Assembly (NCBI GenBank): GCA_023375785.1
Contig: SZWC01006801.1
Coordinates: 65,640 to 92,500 of the forward strand
Source of the DNA: Penium margaritaceum
Taxonomy: Eukaryota; Streptophyta; Zygnematophyceae; Desmidiales; Peniaceae
Direction: 5' to 3'
Length of the DNA: 26,861 bases
Position numbers and translations under genes: made by a program. Shown here piece by piece: positions 1 to 8,903 of this stretch (position 1 is the stretch's first letter; the number at the start of each line of letters is the position of its first letter). Under the pieces are notes generated by a model, which saw nothing but the letters and a program-made list of their open reading frames with translations, was not told where the DNA came from and did no database searches.

Positions 1-53
1 CGCCTCCTCTTTCTTACCCCCCCCTCCCCCCCACACACACACACACACACACA
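1..53. repeat. Pyrimidine tract and (CA)n microsatellite at the A1 insertion site
   Basis: A C-rich pyrimidine stretch runs into a perfect (CA)n tract that stops exactly where the first LTR begins with TG at 54. The last five bases (49-53, ACACA) reappear directly after the 3' LTR at 8437-8441. The microsatellite is therefore the pre-insertion host sequence and not part of the element. No gene is visible here. Confidence 0.85.
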
Positions 54-272
54 TGTTGTGATTTGTGACGTTCGTGTACAGTTTACTGTGACCACTCAGC
101 CGTGTCCATACTCGTGCAGATCCGTGAGGCGGGCCCTGGTTACACCGGTGCGACGACTGGCGGCGGACTACCGGCTTGGAGCTGGCCGATTACCGTTCCA
201 GAGCCCCAGATGCTGCCGGGACTCTCTGCTGTCCTTTCTTCAACTTGCAGGCGTCTTTCGGCGGACTGGCCA

Positions 273-698
273 TGAGCCCTATTTGCATGTTTTTGCATTG
301 TATGTCCACCGTCTGATGATGGATGCATGCATGTGACCAGTCGTAGCGTCCATTGTTTGATCCTGCACGTCTAGGTTCAGACGGCGTAGCATTCTGACAT
401 GTGTGCGCAGAGTTACGGCCAAAACAATGGTTTCGGGCCGGTTTTTAGGATAGCTCTTGGACTGCCGCGTGCGACACCCGCCGTGNTGAGCCCTATTTGC
501 ATGTTTTTGCATTGTATGTCCACCGTCTGATGATGGATGCATGCATGTGACCAGTCGTAGCGTCCATTGTTTGATCCTGCACGTCTAGGTTCAGACGGCG
601 TAGCATTCTGACATGTGTGCGCAGAGTTACGGCCAAAACAGTGGTTTTGGGCCGGTTTTAGGACAGCTCTTGGACTGCCACGTGCGACACCCGCCGTG
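273..698. other. Unmerged assembly overlap around the single N at 486
   Basis: Bases 273-485 and 487-698 are near-identical copies of one LTR segment, separated by a single N. Copy length is 212-213 bp with a few substitutions (for example around 430-460 against 640-665). Neither the 3' LTR nor the family A LTR at 18495-19135 has this duplication. The simplest reading is two overlapping contig ends placed side by side. Confidence 0.85.
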
Positions 699-710
699 CG
701 CCGCGGCAGG

Positions 711-718
711 TATTTATG
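711..718 (+). promoter_or_regulatory. TATA-like box in the A1 5' LTR
   Basis: TATTTATG follows a GC-rich segment and lies about 190 bp before the LTR end, where a copia LTR promoter usually sits. The same sequence occurs in both LTRs of the minus-strand A2 copy. The A1 3' LTR has TGTTTATG at the corresponding place, so its box is damaged. The assignment rests on position and motif only. Confidence 0.5.
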
Positions 719-903
719 CCTTGGACCTGTCATTTGTTAAATCTCTCTGCATATGCTATTGAATCATTCTGACACTTTGTCTTGTGTCTCCTAGCCAAAC
801 CCTTGCCATTGTGTGCACGACCTATGACTGTCGTCACCGTCTGACCAGTCACTGACGCCTAGTCAGCGGCTGTGTTGCTAGGAAGCTTCCACGCATTTTC
901 TCT

Positions 904-915
904 TGGTATCAGAGC
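904..915 (+). other. Primer-binding site (initiator-Met tRNA), element A1
   Basis: TGGTATCAGAGC abuts the 5' LTR. It is complementary to the 3' end of plant-type initiator methionine tRNA, the usual primer of plant copia elements. It fixes the element's orientation and the LTR boundary. The same 12 bases occur at 9404 (plus) and 25869-25880 (minus). Confidence 0.93.
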
Positions 916-934
916 AGTGAGACAGTTCTCACTG
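915..934 (+). other. Hairpin directly downstream of the primer site, A1
   Basis: AGTGAGA (916-922), loop CAGT, then TCTCACT (927-933) form a perfect 7-bp stem. It extends to 8 bp if the last primer-site C pairs with G934. The identical hairpin is kept in the A2 copy (25850-25869), although the copies have diverged elsewhere. It could influence tRNA annealing or RNA packaging; that role is inferred. Confidence 0.6.
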
Positions 935-939
935 AGCTG

Positions 940-1560
940 CGCAGCAGAGACGCAGCAGAGCAGCAGCAGTGAGAGTCACCGCTGCAACAGATTCCTTGGT
1001 GCCTGTCGGAGATAGCCGGTCGCCGTCGGCGCAGCCCTCACCCACCACGTGAGATTGCAGCAGCGCTGTTGCCATCGTGCCAGCAGCAGCAGCAGAGGCA
1101 CCAGCAGCAGTGTAGCATCAGCAACAGCGGTGTGTGGTGGCTGCAGTGAGCGCAGCCGCCATCCACAGCCGCAGTGGCAGCAGCAGCAGCAGGGGCAGCA
1201 GCAGCGCAACAGCAGCGGCGGCAGCAGCAGCAGCGCAGCAGCTGCGGCGGCAACAGCAGCGCAGCAGCAGCGGCGGCAACAGCAGCGCAGCAGCAGCAGC
1301 AGCAGCAGCCACGGCGGCAACAGCAGGGCAGCAGCGGCAGCAGCAGCAACAGCAGCGCAGCAGTGGCAGCAGCAGCAGCGCGCGGCGGCGGCAGTGAGCA
1401 CCAATCGCAGCGCGCAGCAGCAGCAACAGCAGCGCAGGCGCTGCTGCCACCGCAACATACCCAGCTACACAGCTACTGCTGCAGCTGACAGCACAGCTGC
1501 AGCAGCAGCTGAGCGGAAGCTGCTGCGCAGCTTCCGCGCAGCTTCCGCACAGCCGCCACG
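940..1560 (+). repeat. CAG/GCA-rich 5' leader of element A1
   Basis: About 600 bp dominated by imperfect CAG, GCA and CGG triplets between the primer site and gag. Because of the triplet composition several frames are open on both strands and translate as poly-Gln, poly-Ala/Ser or poly-Leu/Cys. The composition explains these frames, so I do not call them genes. A2 has the same kind of leader, and family B has a comparable one at 9770-10165. A purine-rich A/G tract follows at about 1585-1650. Confidence 0.8.
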
Positions 1561-1660
1561 GAGCAGCTGCACGCTCGCGAAGAGTCGCGAGAAAGGGAGA
1601 AAAAAAAAGGAAAAGAAGAAAAAAAAGATAGAGAGAGAAAAAAAAAAGGGGGAGGCGAGC

Positions 1661-1729
1661 TGATGTCACCAATTTTGCTTGCTGACGTCATCGGGTCGTG
1701 CTGATGTCAGCAACCACCTGCTGACATCA
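1661..1729 (+). promoter_or_regulatory. Array of four TGACGTCA-like palindromes, A1
   Basis: TGATGTCA (1661), TGACGTCA (1683), TGATGTCA (1702) and TGACATCA (1722) occur with start-to-start distances of 22, 19 and 20 bp. TGACGTCA is the classic bZIP (CRE/TGA-factor) site. The A2 copy keeps the same array with three perfect sites and the mirror-image spacing. It lies about 125 bp upstream of the gag ATG, within the transcribed leader. An enhancer role is inferred; an RNA-structure role is an alternative because each site is self-complementary. Confidence 0.55.
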
Positions 1730-1853
1730 GCACCATACTTAGCCAAATTTTTCGCCGGACAGCCAAAAGTAGCCAGCATCTCAACTCCTCGAGAAACGCT
1801 GACGGTTTTGAAATCCGACAAACTTGACCTGTCGCCCCATACTGAGCGGCGAA

Positions 1854-3789
1854 ATGAGCCTGTCCGACAAGGAGAAGGGACCAGGCGACCCCTCCTCCTC
1901 TTCGTCTGGTGTACTGAGTTCACACTCGTAGGCCATTGAGGACCTGCGAAGCCAGCAGGATAAGATGCGTCGCCTCCAGAGAGAGCACACTGACGCTATC
2001 CGCACGCTGACTGAGCTTCTTCGTGCTCAGTCCACGACTCCTCAGCGGGCTTCTGAGGGTGCTGCCGGCGTCGCGGTCTCTACCCAGCAGTCGGCTCAGG
2101 CACCCGTGACAGGCGCTCGACCTGTCCCACCACCTGCTGACCTCCTGGAAGATGAGCCACTCATGCCAGACATTACGGATGATTCCCCGGCTCAGGAGAT
2201 TCGAGTTCTTCAGGAGCGCCTCCATCAGCTGCAGATGGGTACCCGATCTCCTCCGTTTTCCCGGATACGATCGTCACCTGACTACCCCGGTGACCATCCT
2301 CTTCCAGGAGTCTTTCCCGTCTCTCGTCCCACTCAGCCTGTGGTTGCTCTCCCCACGGAGCGGCAGCCCAAGGATTTTGAGGCACCACCTCCACGGTACA
2401 TCAGTGAGGATGGCTTCGACTGCTGGGAGATCCTGTTTCAGGTGTGGGCTACTTCTGAGGGAGTGTGGCCTTACTACCACAGCCCGTACCAGCCTACAGA
2501 CCCAGCNCATTACGGATGATTCCCCGGCTCAGGAGATTCGAGTTCTTCAGGAGCGCCTCCGTCAGCTGCAGACGGGCACCCGATCTCCTCCGTTTTCCCC
2601 GATACGATCGTCACCTGACTACCCCGGTGACCATCCTCTTCCAGGAGTCTTTCCCGTCTCTCGTCCCACTCAGCCTGTGGTTGCTCTCCCCACGGAGCGG
2701 CAGCCCAAGGATTTTGAGGCACCACCTCCACGGTACATCAGTGAGGATGGCTTCGACTGCTGGGAGATCCTGTTTCAGGTGTGGGCTACTTCTGAGGGAG
2801 TGTGGCCTTACTACCACAGCCCGTACCAGCCTACAAACCCAGCACAGGTAATGACAGCAGCCCGGGCCATGCGTGGACTCCTCTACACCATGCCACGTGA
2901 GACCGTCGTCGACTTCCGCCCCTTCCTTGGCGAGGCCGGCACTGGCACCGGCGCCGATCCCCGTGGAGGTTGGGATCTGGCCTTATCCCTGCTGGCCGCA
3001 GAGACGCACACCACTCGTGCATCACACATTCGTGCTTTCCATTTGCTCCGTCAGGGGCCTACGGAGCCTGCAGCGGATTACTGGCAACGCGCCATGCGCA
3101 TCTACATGCGCTTGGGGACCTCAGGAGGCACACAGCTGTGGGCGCTTCGTACGATCATGCTCGGAGTTCGCCTCGAGTACACCGACATCTTCACATGGCA
3201 GAGCGGCGCTGTCCTCGAGCCCTTCTCAGCCACTCTGCAGCTGCTTCATTGAACACATCAGCTCTTCCTTCAGGTGACCTCAGCCCGCGAGGCAGCCGTA
3301 GCCCATCAGGAGACTTCCCTCGCTGCAGCAGCCATCGCATCACCACCATCTTCCCTCCTGTAGTCTCCCTCTTCCTCCTCCATCACTTCCTTATCTTCCT
3401 CTTCCTCTTCCACAACGTCTACACCCACGCAAACACAGGGCGTTGCAGCAGCCGCCCAGGGGGAGAAGAAGAATAGGAAGCATGGATCAGGTCAGCAGCA
3501 GTCGTCATCCAGTGGTAGCAGTGGCCGTTCTGTGCAATGCTACAACTGTGGAGGCGCCCATCGCTACACCGAGTGCCAGCAGCCGCTTGACTGGGCGTGG
3601 ATCACTCGTGGGCTCCAGGCTGCTCATGCTCTCCGTTCCACGTCTGGCACGTCACCCGCATCCTCCTCCGGACGCGCAGCGGCCACGACTGCAGCTGTTC
3701 CTGCCTCCTCACCGGCGAGCAGCAGCGATCCGGACCCGCGCGACCGCACCATCGCCGAGCTTCGCCACCTTCTGGCGCTACGCTTTCAG
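1854..3789 (+). pseudogene. gag: Decayed gag of copia family A (copy A1)
   Basis: Gag builds the cytoplasmic virus-like particle and binds the genomic RNA. The ATG at 1854 is chosen because it matches the start of the A2 gag (MSSPDDKD-like). A charged, coiled-coil-like N-terminal stretch (about residues 27-60) precedes the capsid-like region. At 3535-3573 a zinc knuckle reads CYNCGGAHRYTEC, which is C-X2-C-X3-H-X4-C, one residue short of the usual X4. In-frame stops lie at 1929 (TAG, CAG in A2), 3250 (TGA, TGG in A2) and 3361 (TAG, CAG in A2). The N at 2507, with its duplicated flank, shifts the frame artificially. Gag and pol form one continuous frame; the boundary at 3789 is set at the conserved Gly-Gly where family B has its stop. 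Not functional. Confidence 0.85.
2171..2843. other. Unmerged assembly overlap around the single N at 2507
   Basis: Bases 2171-2506 and 2508-2843 are two 336-bp near-identical copies of a gag segment on either side of one N. The A2 copy has this segment once. The exact equality of lengths and the N point to a contig join and not to a biological duplication. It creates an artificial frameshift in gag. Confidence 0.88.
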
Positions 3790-6700
3790 GGAGGTGCGAG
3801 TGTGTTGTCATCGTCGGGTGGTTCACAGACTGTTTGTTTGTCCGTTCCTATGGCTGGTGACGACGCGTGTGGGGGAGCACAGTCAGCATGTGATGATGAT
3901 GGGCCTGACTGCACCGAGTGGATTCATGTGTCTCATCTTTGTGCTGTGCGTCGTTCCTCCCCACTGACGGCTCAGCGTCCCTCTGATGTCGAGTGCTCCA
4001 TTGCTCGTTGTACAGTGACGTCCACCAGACGTGACTCCGGTGGCACTTGGATCATCGATTTTGGTGCCACCCATCACATGACGTGCCGTCGTAGTGACTT
4101 TGTTGTTCTCGATCCTGTCACGTCTGTCCATTCCGTTCGTACAGGGTCTGGTCAGTCCTTTCCAGTCCATGGTGTTGGGGTTGTATGCTTCGATGGTTTG
4201 TCTGGCCCCTTGTACCTTTCCGACATGTTGTTTGTGTCTTATCTGAGCTCAGCTTGCTTTCTGTGCGTGCTTGCACCTTGATGGGTCTCTCTGTGGAGCA
4301 TACCGTTGACTCAGTGACTGTGACTGCTATTGACACCCGCAGTGTCGTCCTGCGTGCTTCAGTCATAGATGATCTGTATCGCATCACTCGGCCTTCCTCC
4401 CCTTGCTCTTCCTCCTCCTCCGGTCATGTCTTTGCCACTGGTGTTCTATCTCCGGAACACCAACGGTTGCTTCATCGCCGTCTGTGTCACGTGGGCTCCG
4501 ACACTGTGTCGAAGCTCATTCGGACATTGCCCGCTCTCGGTCTTGACGTGGCTTCTTTCGAGAAGCCACCCAAGACTGACTGTCTTTTTTGCGCTCAGGG
4601 GAAGATGCACCAGTGCACCTACCCTGACTCTCGTTCCCGAGCGCTTCGGCCTCTCGAGTTGGTTCACTCAGACCTTCTCGGCCCTCTCCCGATCGAGTCT
4701 CTGTCTGAGAGGGGCCGGTATGTTCTGACTCTGACTGATGACTTTACCCAGATGCGGTGGGTCTACAGTCTTCGTCAGAAGAGCGACGCCGCCCTTGCAG
4801 TTTGACTCTGGCTAGTGATGGCTGAGCGTCAGTCCCGCCACACGCTACATACCTTCCGCTCGGATCGTGGCGGTGAGTTCCTTGGCGAGATGGAATCCTT
4901 TGCTGACCACGGGATTTTTCACCAGGTCTCCGCTCCTTCTACCCCCCAGCAGAACGGTGTATCTGAGCGCTGGAACCGCACCATGGAGGATGCTTTTCAC
5001 GCCATGCGGTCTGCGTGCGGTCTCCCGGAGTCTTTTGTCTTTGAGGGTTTTGCCTACATGACTTGGGTCTGGAACTGCCTCCCGCACGGTCCGCTTCCGG
5101 ACTCTATTACACGGTACAAGCTCTGGTTTGGACACCGTGCTGACCTTTGTCTCGCTCGCGTTTGGGGCTCCCTGGCCTCCGTGTGGTACATCGAGGACCA
5201 GCAGGGATCCAAGGTCTCACCCCGGGGCCGCTTGTGTGCCTTCATAGGCATTTCCCCGCGGTCGAAGGCCTGGCGCTTCTAGGACCCTACTCGTCGTCGC
5301 GTCATTGAGTCCTACGACGCGCTGTTTTTCGAGTCTCTCACCTACCGTGACCTGACTTCGATAACAGCACTCTCCGCTACCCATGTTCCTTCCTGTGAGG
5401 GTTCTCGGCGGATGGGGGAGACTTCCACGCCAGCGAGTACCTCTCATCAAGCTGATGTGTCGGCTCGAGCCACCTCTTGGTCTCCGGCCCTTGATGATCC
5501 GGCGATCATTGCAGTTGGTCCAGAGATCTCGCTTGTACAGCCTGTTTCACACCCCAAAGGTACCTCTGTTCCCACGCCTCCTTCTGCACCAGCATCTGCG
5601 TCTGCTGGCACCCCTATTTCTGTATCTGATCCAGCCTCGCCCACTCCCGTTCTTACGTCGGCTGGTACTCCTGCCTCAGTGTCAGGTCCAATCTTGCCTG
5701 CTCCAGCTGTCACACCCAACCCCGTGTTCCCCACACACGCATCTCCTCGCACGGCGTCTCCGGCTGCCTCGTCTCAGCCCAAACCAGCTGTGGTTGCACC
5801 TGTCCCTGAACCTGAGGTGCGTCCCTCAACCTCAGGTTACTCCCGTGAGCCCGGTGGCCGTCTTCGACCACTGGATTCCGAAGCTCAGCGAGCCTCGGGC
5901 CCCGGACCTAGGTGCTCCTCTCGTAGCATCGCGAGTGGTGACCCCGGCACAAAGGTCCTAGGCCTGAGTGTCCGCACTGAGCTCACAGAGGTACATCCAG
6001 CGTGCCCCGTAGGGCACGACCTCGTCACTTGCGAGTTCCATATCGCCCTTGACGCAGCAGCTGATCTCGTGGTCGTCAGGCCCGGCACTGAGGCGTGTGC
6101 ACTTGCCACGCAGAGTTCTCCCTCTATGGCGCCCGACCCGGGCACACTGAGGGAGGCTCTCTCATCATAGGATGCTGACGCTTGGTGTGCTGCCTGCGAG
6201 GATGAGCTTCGCGCTATCCGAGATCACAGAGTCTACGAGCTTGTCGACCTTCCTCCTGGGAGGAAGGCTATTCAGGTCAAGTGGGTCTTTCGCAAGAAGG
6301 TGAAGCCGGATGGCTCACTAGAACGCTACAAGGCCCGCTCGGTCGTCAAGGGGTACTCTCAGATTGAGGGAGTCCATTACACTGAGACTTTTGCCCCTGT
6401 CGGCCGCATGACCTCAGCTCGAGCTGTGTTCGGTGTAGTGGCTCAGCATCATTGGGAACTGTACCAGATGGATGTGAACAATGCGTTCCTCCATGGCTCT
6501 CTGGATGAGGAGATTTACGTGGCTCAGCCACCGGGCTTTGAGGACGGTGACAAGGTCTGGCGCTTGCGCAAGTCCTTGTATGGCCTCAAGCAGTCTCCGC
6601 GGTGTTGGAACCGGGAGATCACCGGCACTTTGACTCGTGCCGGATACGTACAGAGTGAGGCAGACCCCTCTCTTTTCATCCTACCGACACCTGAGTGGTT

Positions 6701-7696
6701 CACCGCCATCCTGGTCTATGTCGATGACCTTCTCATTGCGTCTCCATCCCTCGAGGCCGTGAAGGAGGCCAAGGCTGTCCTGTAGACTGCCTACAGGATG
6801 AAGGACCTCGGTCCTGCATCGGTGTTTCTCGGTATGGAGATCGTGCGAGATCGCAGACATCGGACACTATTGTTGCATCAGGCCCAATACGCACGAGTCG
6901 TGGGGGAGCACTTTAGCAATCTCCTTGGTGCAGTGCCCTCCGCTTCCACACCTCTTACACCCGATGGGCAGGATGCCCTGAAGGTGGATGACCTTACACC
7001 GCTGGGGGAGACAGTGGACGTGACCTTGTACCTCCGTCTCATCGGATCTCTGATGTACCTGGCCACTACCACGCGTCCTGACATCGCGTTCGCTGTCAAC
7101 CTCCTCGCTCAGTTCTCGTAGGCTCCACGTGCGAGAGCCCTTCATGCGGCTGTGCGAGTGGTGCGGTATGTGGTCTCCACGCCGTACCTCGGACTCTGTT
7201 TTCGTCGGTAGTGTTTGGTGGTCCTTGACGGCTACACCGACAGCGATTGGGCTTGGAGCCCTGATGGGCGCAGCCGTACTGGCTACGTGTTTCTGCTCGG
7301 TGGTACCGCTCTGTCTTGGCGAAACGGGAAGCAGGGCTGCATCATACGTAGTTCGTCGGAGGCAGAGTACGTTGCTTTGGGCGCAGGGGCTGCTGAGGCA
7401 GTATGGCTGGAGCGCTTGTTCCTTGAGCTTGGGCAGTACCCGCCATTGTGCTACGTTGCGACAACCAGAGTGCTCTCGCCATTGCGGAGAACTCCGGTGT
7501 CTTTCATGCTCGCACAAAGCACATTGCGGTTGAGCATCACTTCGTTCGTGATCTGGTGGAGTGACGCGTGATCTCCGTCATGTGGGTTGGCACTGACATG
7601 CAGCGTGCTGATTTCTTGACGAAGGCACTAGCTCGCGGAAAGTTCCTGGTGGCCATTCGTTCTGTTGGGCTTCGCTCCATGCCTGAGGGTGGTTGA
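3790..7696 (+). pseudogene. pol: Decayed pol of copia family A (copy A1): protease, integrase, RT, RNase H
   Basis: Domains in order: protease near 4048, where WIID-F-GATHHMT shows the catalytic DSG changed to DFG; integrase zinc finger (HX4H near 4472-4487, CX2C at 4581-4592); integrase catalytic D 4671, D 4863 and E 4965, with only 33 residues between the last two; a Ser/Pro/Thr-rich linker (about 5400-5900); reverse transcriptase from about 6210 with YVDD intact at 6717-6728; RNase H with TDSDW near 7236, SSSEAEY, CDNQ and ADFLTKAL. Stops: 4803, 5280, 6168, 6783, 7119, 7209 and 7562. A one-base deletion near 4241 and a four-base deletion near 7436 (compared with A2) shift the frame. The stop at 7119 is shared with A2. 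The native end is TGA at 7694. Dead copy. Confidence 0.88.
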
Positions 7697-7791
7697 GTGT
7701 GGGATGAGCGTCTGTGCCTCATCTGTTTGTGTCACTTACTATTGTGTTTGTACCAGTGCTGCACGTGTATGGACATGCGTACCATCGGGTC

Positions 7792-7800
7792 ATGGGAAAG
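7792..7800 (+). other. Polypurine tract, A1
   Basis: ATGGGAAAG lies immediately before the TG of the 3' LTR and would prime plus-strand DNA synthesis. A2 and family B both have ATGGGGGAG at the same place, so the A1 tract has mutated. The 95 bp between the pol stop and this tract hold no other feature. Confidence 0.75.
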
Positions 7801-8436
7801 TGATGTGATTTGTGACGTTCGTGTAAAGTTTACCGTGACTACTCGGCCATGTCCATACTCGTGCAGATCCCTCAGGCGGGCCCTAGTCACACTGGTGCAA
7901 TGACTGGCGGTGGACTACCGGCTTGGAGCTGGCCGACTACCGTTCCAGAGCCCCAGATGGTGTCAGGACTCTCTGCTGTCCTTTCTACAGCTTGCAGGCG
8001 TCTTTCGGCGGACTAGCCATGAGCCCTAGTTGCATGTTTTTGCATTGTATGTCCATCGTGTGATGATGGATACATACATGTGACCAGTCATAACGTCCGT
8101 CTTTTGATCCTGCACGTCTAGGTTCAGACGGCGTAGCATTCTGACATGTGTGCGCAGAGTTATGGCCAAAACAGTGGTTTTGGGCCGGTTTTAGGACAGC
8201 TCTTGGACTGCCGCGTGCGACACCCGCCGTGCGCCGCGGCAGGTGTTTATGCCTTGGACCTCTCATTTGTTATCTCTCTCTGCATATGCTATTGAAGCAT
8301 TCTGACACTTTGTCTTCTGTCTCCTAGCCAAACCCTTGCCGTTGTGTGCACAACCTGTGACTGTCGTCACCGTCTGACCAGGCACTGACGCCTAGTCAGC
8401 GGCTGTGTTGCTAGGAAGCTTCCACGCATTCTCTCA
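7801..8436 (+). repeat. 3' LTR of element A1
   Basis: 636 bp from TG (7801) to CA (8436), matching the 5' LTR without its assembly duplication. The TATA-like box is altered to TGTTTATG near 8246, and the CATGCATG motif has degenerated to a CATACATG-like form. It is followed directly by the ACACA target duplication at 8437-8441. Confidence 0.92.
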
Positions 8437-8466
8437 ACACACACACACACACACGTGCGCGCGCGT

Positions 8467-8504
<38 letters not shown>

Positions 8505-8511
8505 CGATACG

Positions 8512-8542
<31 letters not shown>
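8437..8542. repeat. (CA)n and (CT)n microsatellites
   Basis: After the target duplication there is a (CA)n tract interrupted by a GTGCGCGCGTG block, more (CA)n, a short spacer, and (CT)n that runs into the N at 8543. The CA tract is the other half of the repeat seen at 32-53. Ser-Leu or His-Thr repeat frames here are compositional only. Confidence 0.9.
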
Positions 8543-8543
8543 N
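8543..8543. other. Assembly join (single N) between a (CT)n tract and family B
   Basis: One N separates the (CT)n microsatellite from sequence that starts abruptly inside the RNase H domain of a family B element. There is no LTR end or target duplication at this point, so the junction is an assembly break and not an insertion site. Confidence 0.85.
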
Positions 8544-8545
8544 CC

Positions 8546-8794
8546 TTGCGCTGTGACAATCAAAGCACAAAAGCTATTGCTGAGCACGACGGCATGCATC
8601 ACACTCGCACCAAGCACATCAATATAGAGCACCATTTTGTACGTGAGCGTGTGGCTGCAGGTGATGTCAAGATTGTGTGGGTTGACACGCGACAGCAACG
8701 AGCTGACTTTCTCACGAAGGCACTCAGCAGCAATGTCTTCAAGGCAGCAGTGCACGCTGTTGGGCTACTGTGTCCTCGTAATGCTCCTGGTTGA
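8546..8794 (+). pseudogene. 3' fragment of family B pol (RNase H C-terminus)
   Basis: The fragment reads LRCDNQSTKAIAEH..., then ADFLTKALSS, and ends at TGA 8792, matching the end of the family B pol at 17031-17279. It keeps CAA (Gln) where the downstream copy has TAA at 17046. About seven substitutions across roughly 360 bp separate the two tails, so this is a distinct copy. It begins at an assembly break. Its 109-bp trailer and the polypurine tract lead into the family B LTR at 8904, as if two elements shared one LTR. Confidence 0.8.
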
Positions 8795-8894
8795 GTTGTC
8801 ATGCCAGTGCTCGTGTACAGTCTTGTGTTGTGTCACGTCTTGTGACGTTCGCGCTGTGCCTGTGCGTGTCGTTCTTGTGCGTCGGCTGTGGGTC

Positions 8895-8903
8895 ATGGGG
8901 GAG
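8895..8903 (+). other. Polypurine tract upstream of the first family B LTR
   Basis: ATGGGGGAG directly precedes the LTR's TG at 8904. It belongs to the orphan RNase H tail, not to the element that starts at 8904. The identical tract lies at 17380-17388. Confidence 0.75.

Larger units (their letters stand above)
54..903 (+). repeat. 5' LTR of element A1
   Basis: It starts with TG after the ACACA target duplication and ends directly at the primer site. The last bases are CT where the other copies have the expected CA, a likely point mutation. It aligns along its length with 7801-8436 and with 18495-19135 on the other strand. The apparent 850 bp contains a 213-bp unmerged overlap around the N at 486, so the true length is close to 636. 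An RY-type CATGCATG (326-333 and again in the second copy) and a TATA-like TATTTATG are visible. By eye I count about 20 differences from the 3' LTR in the first 205 aligned bases, which implies an old insertion. Confidence 0.9.
54..8436 (+). mobile_element. Copia family A, copy A1: full-length decayed LTR retrotransposon
   Basis: In order: a TG-starting 5' LTR, a primer site at 904, a CAG-rich leader, one gag-pol reading frame (protease, integrase, reverse transcriptase, RNase H), a polypurine tract at 7792 and a 3' LTR ending in CA at 8436. The integrase-before-RT order is diagnostic of Ty1/copia. A five-base direct repeat ACACA flanks both ends. The frame carries at least ten stops and two frameshifts, and the protease active site reads DFG in place of DSG, so it is not autonomous. 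Two unmerged assembly joins (486, 2507) inflate its length by roughly 550 bp. There is no envelope-like frame. It is the same family as the minus-strand element at 18495-26276. Confidence 0.93.

Noticed and set aside
976..1672. Several long open frames on both strands encoding poly-Gln, poly-Ala/Ser or poly-Leu/Cys proteins
   Set aside because: They all follow from the CAG/GCA triplet composition of the leader, are open in many frames at once, and their register is not kept between A1 and A2.
2171..2843. True tandem duplication of a gag domain in A1
   Set aside because: Copies are equal in length, split by a single N, absent from A2, and part of a pattern seen at five joins.
7697..7800. An envelope-like or other third gene between pol and the 3' LTR
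   Set aside because: Only about 100 bp separate the pol stop and the LTR in every element, and no conserved frame is present.
8405..8570. Frames encoding His-Thr or Ser-Leu repeats
   Set aside because: Translations of (CA)n and (CT)n microsatellites crossing an N.
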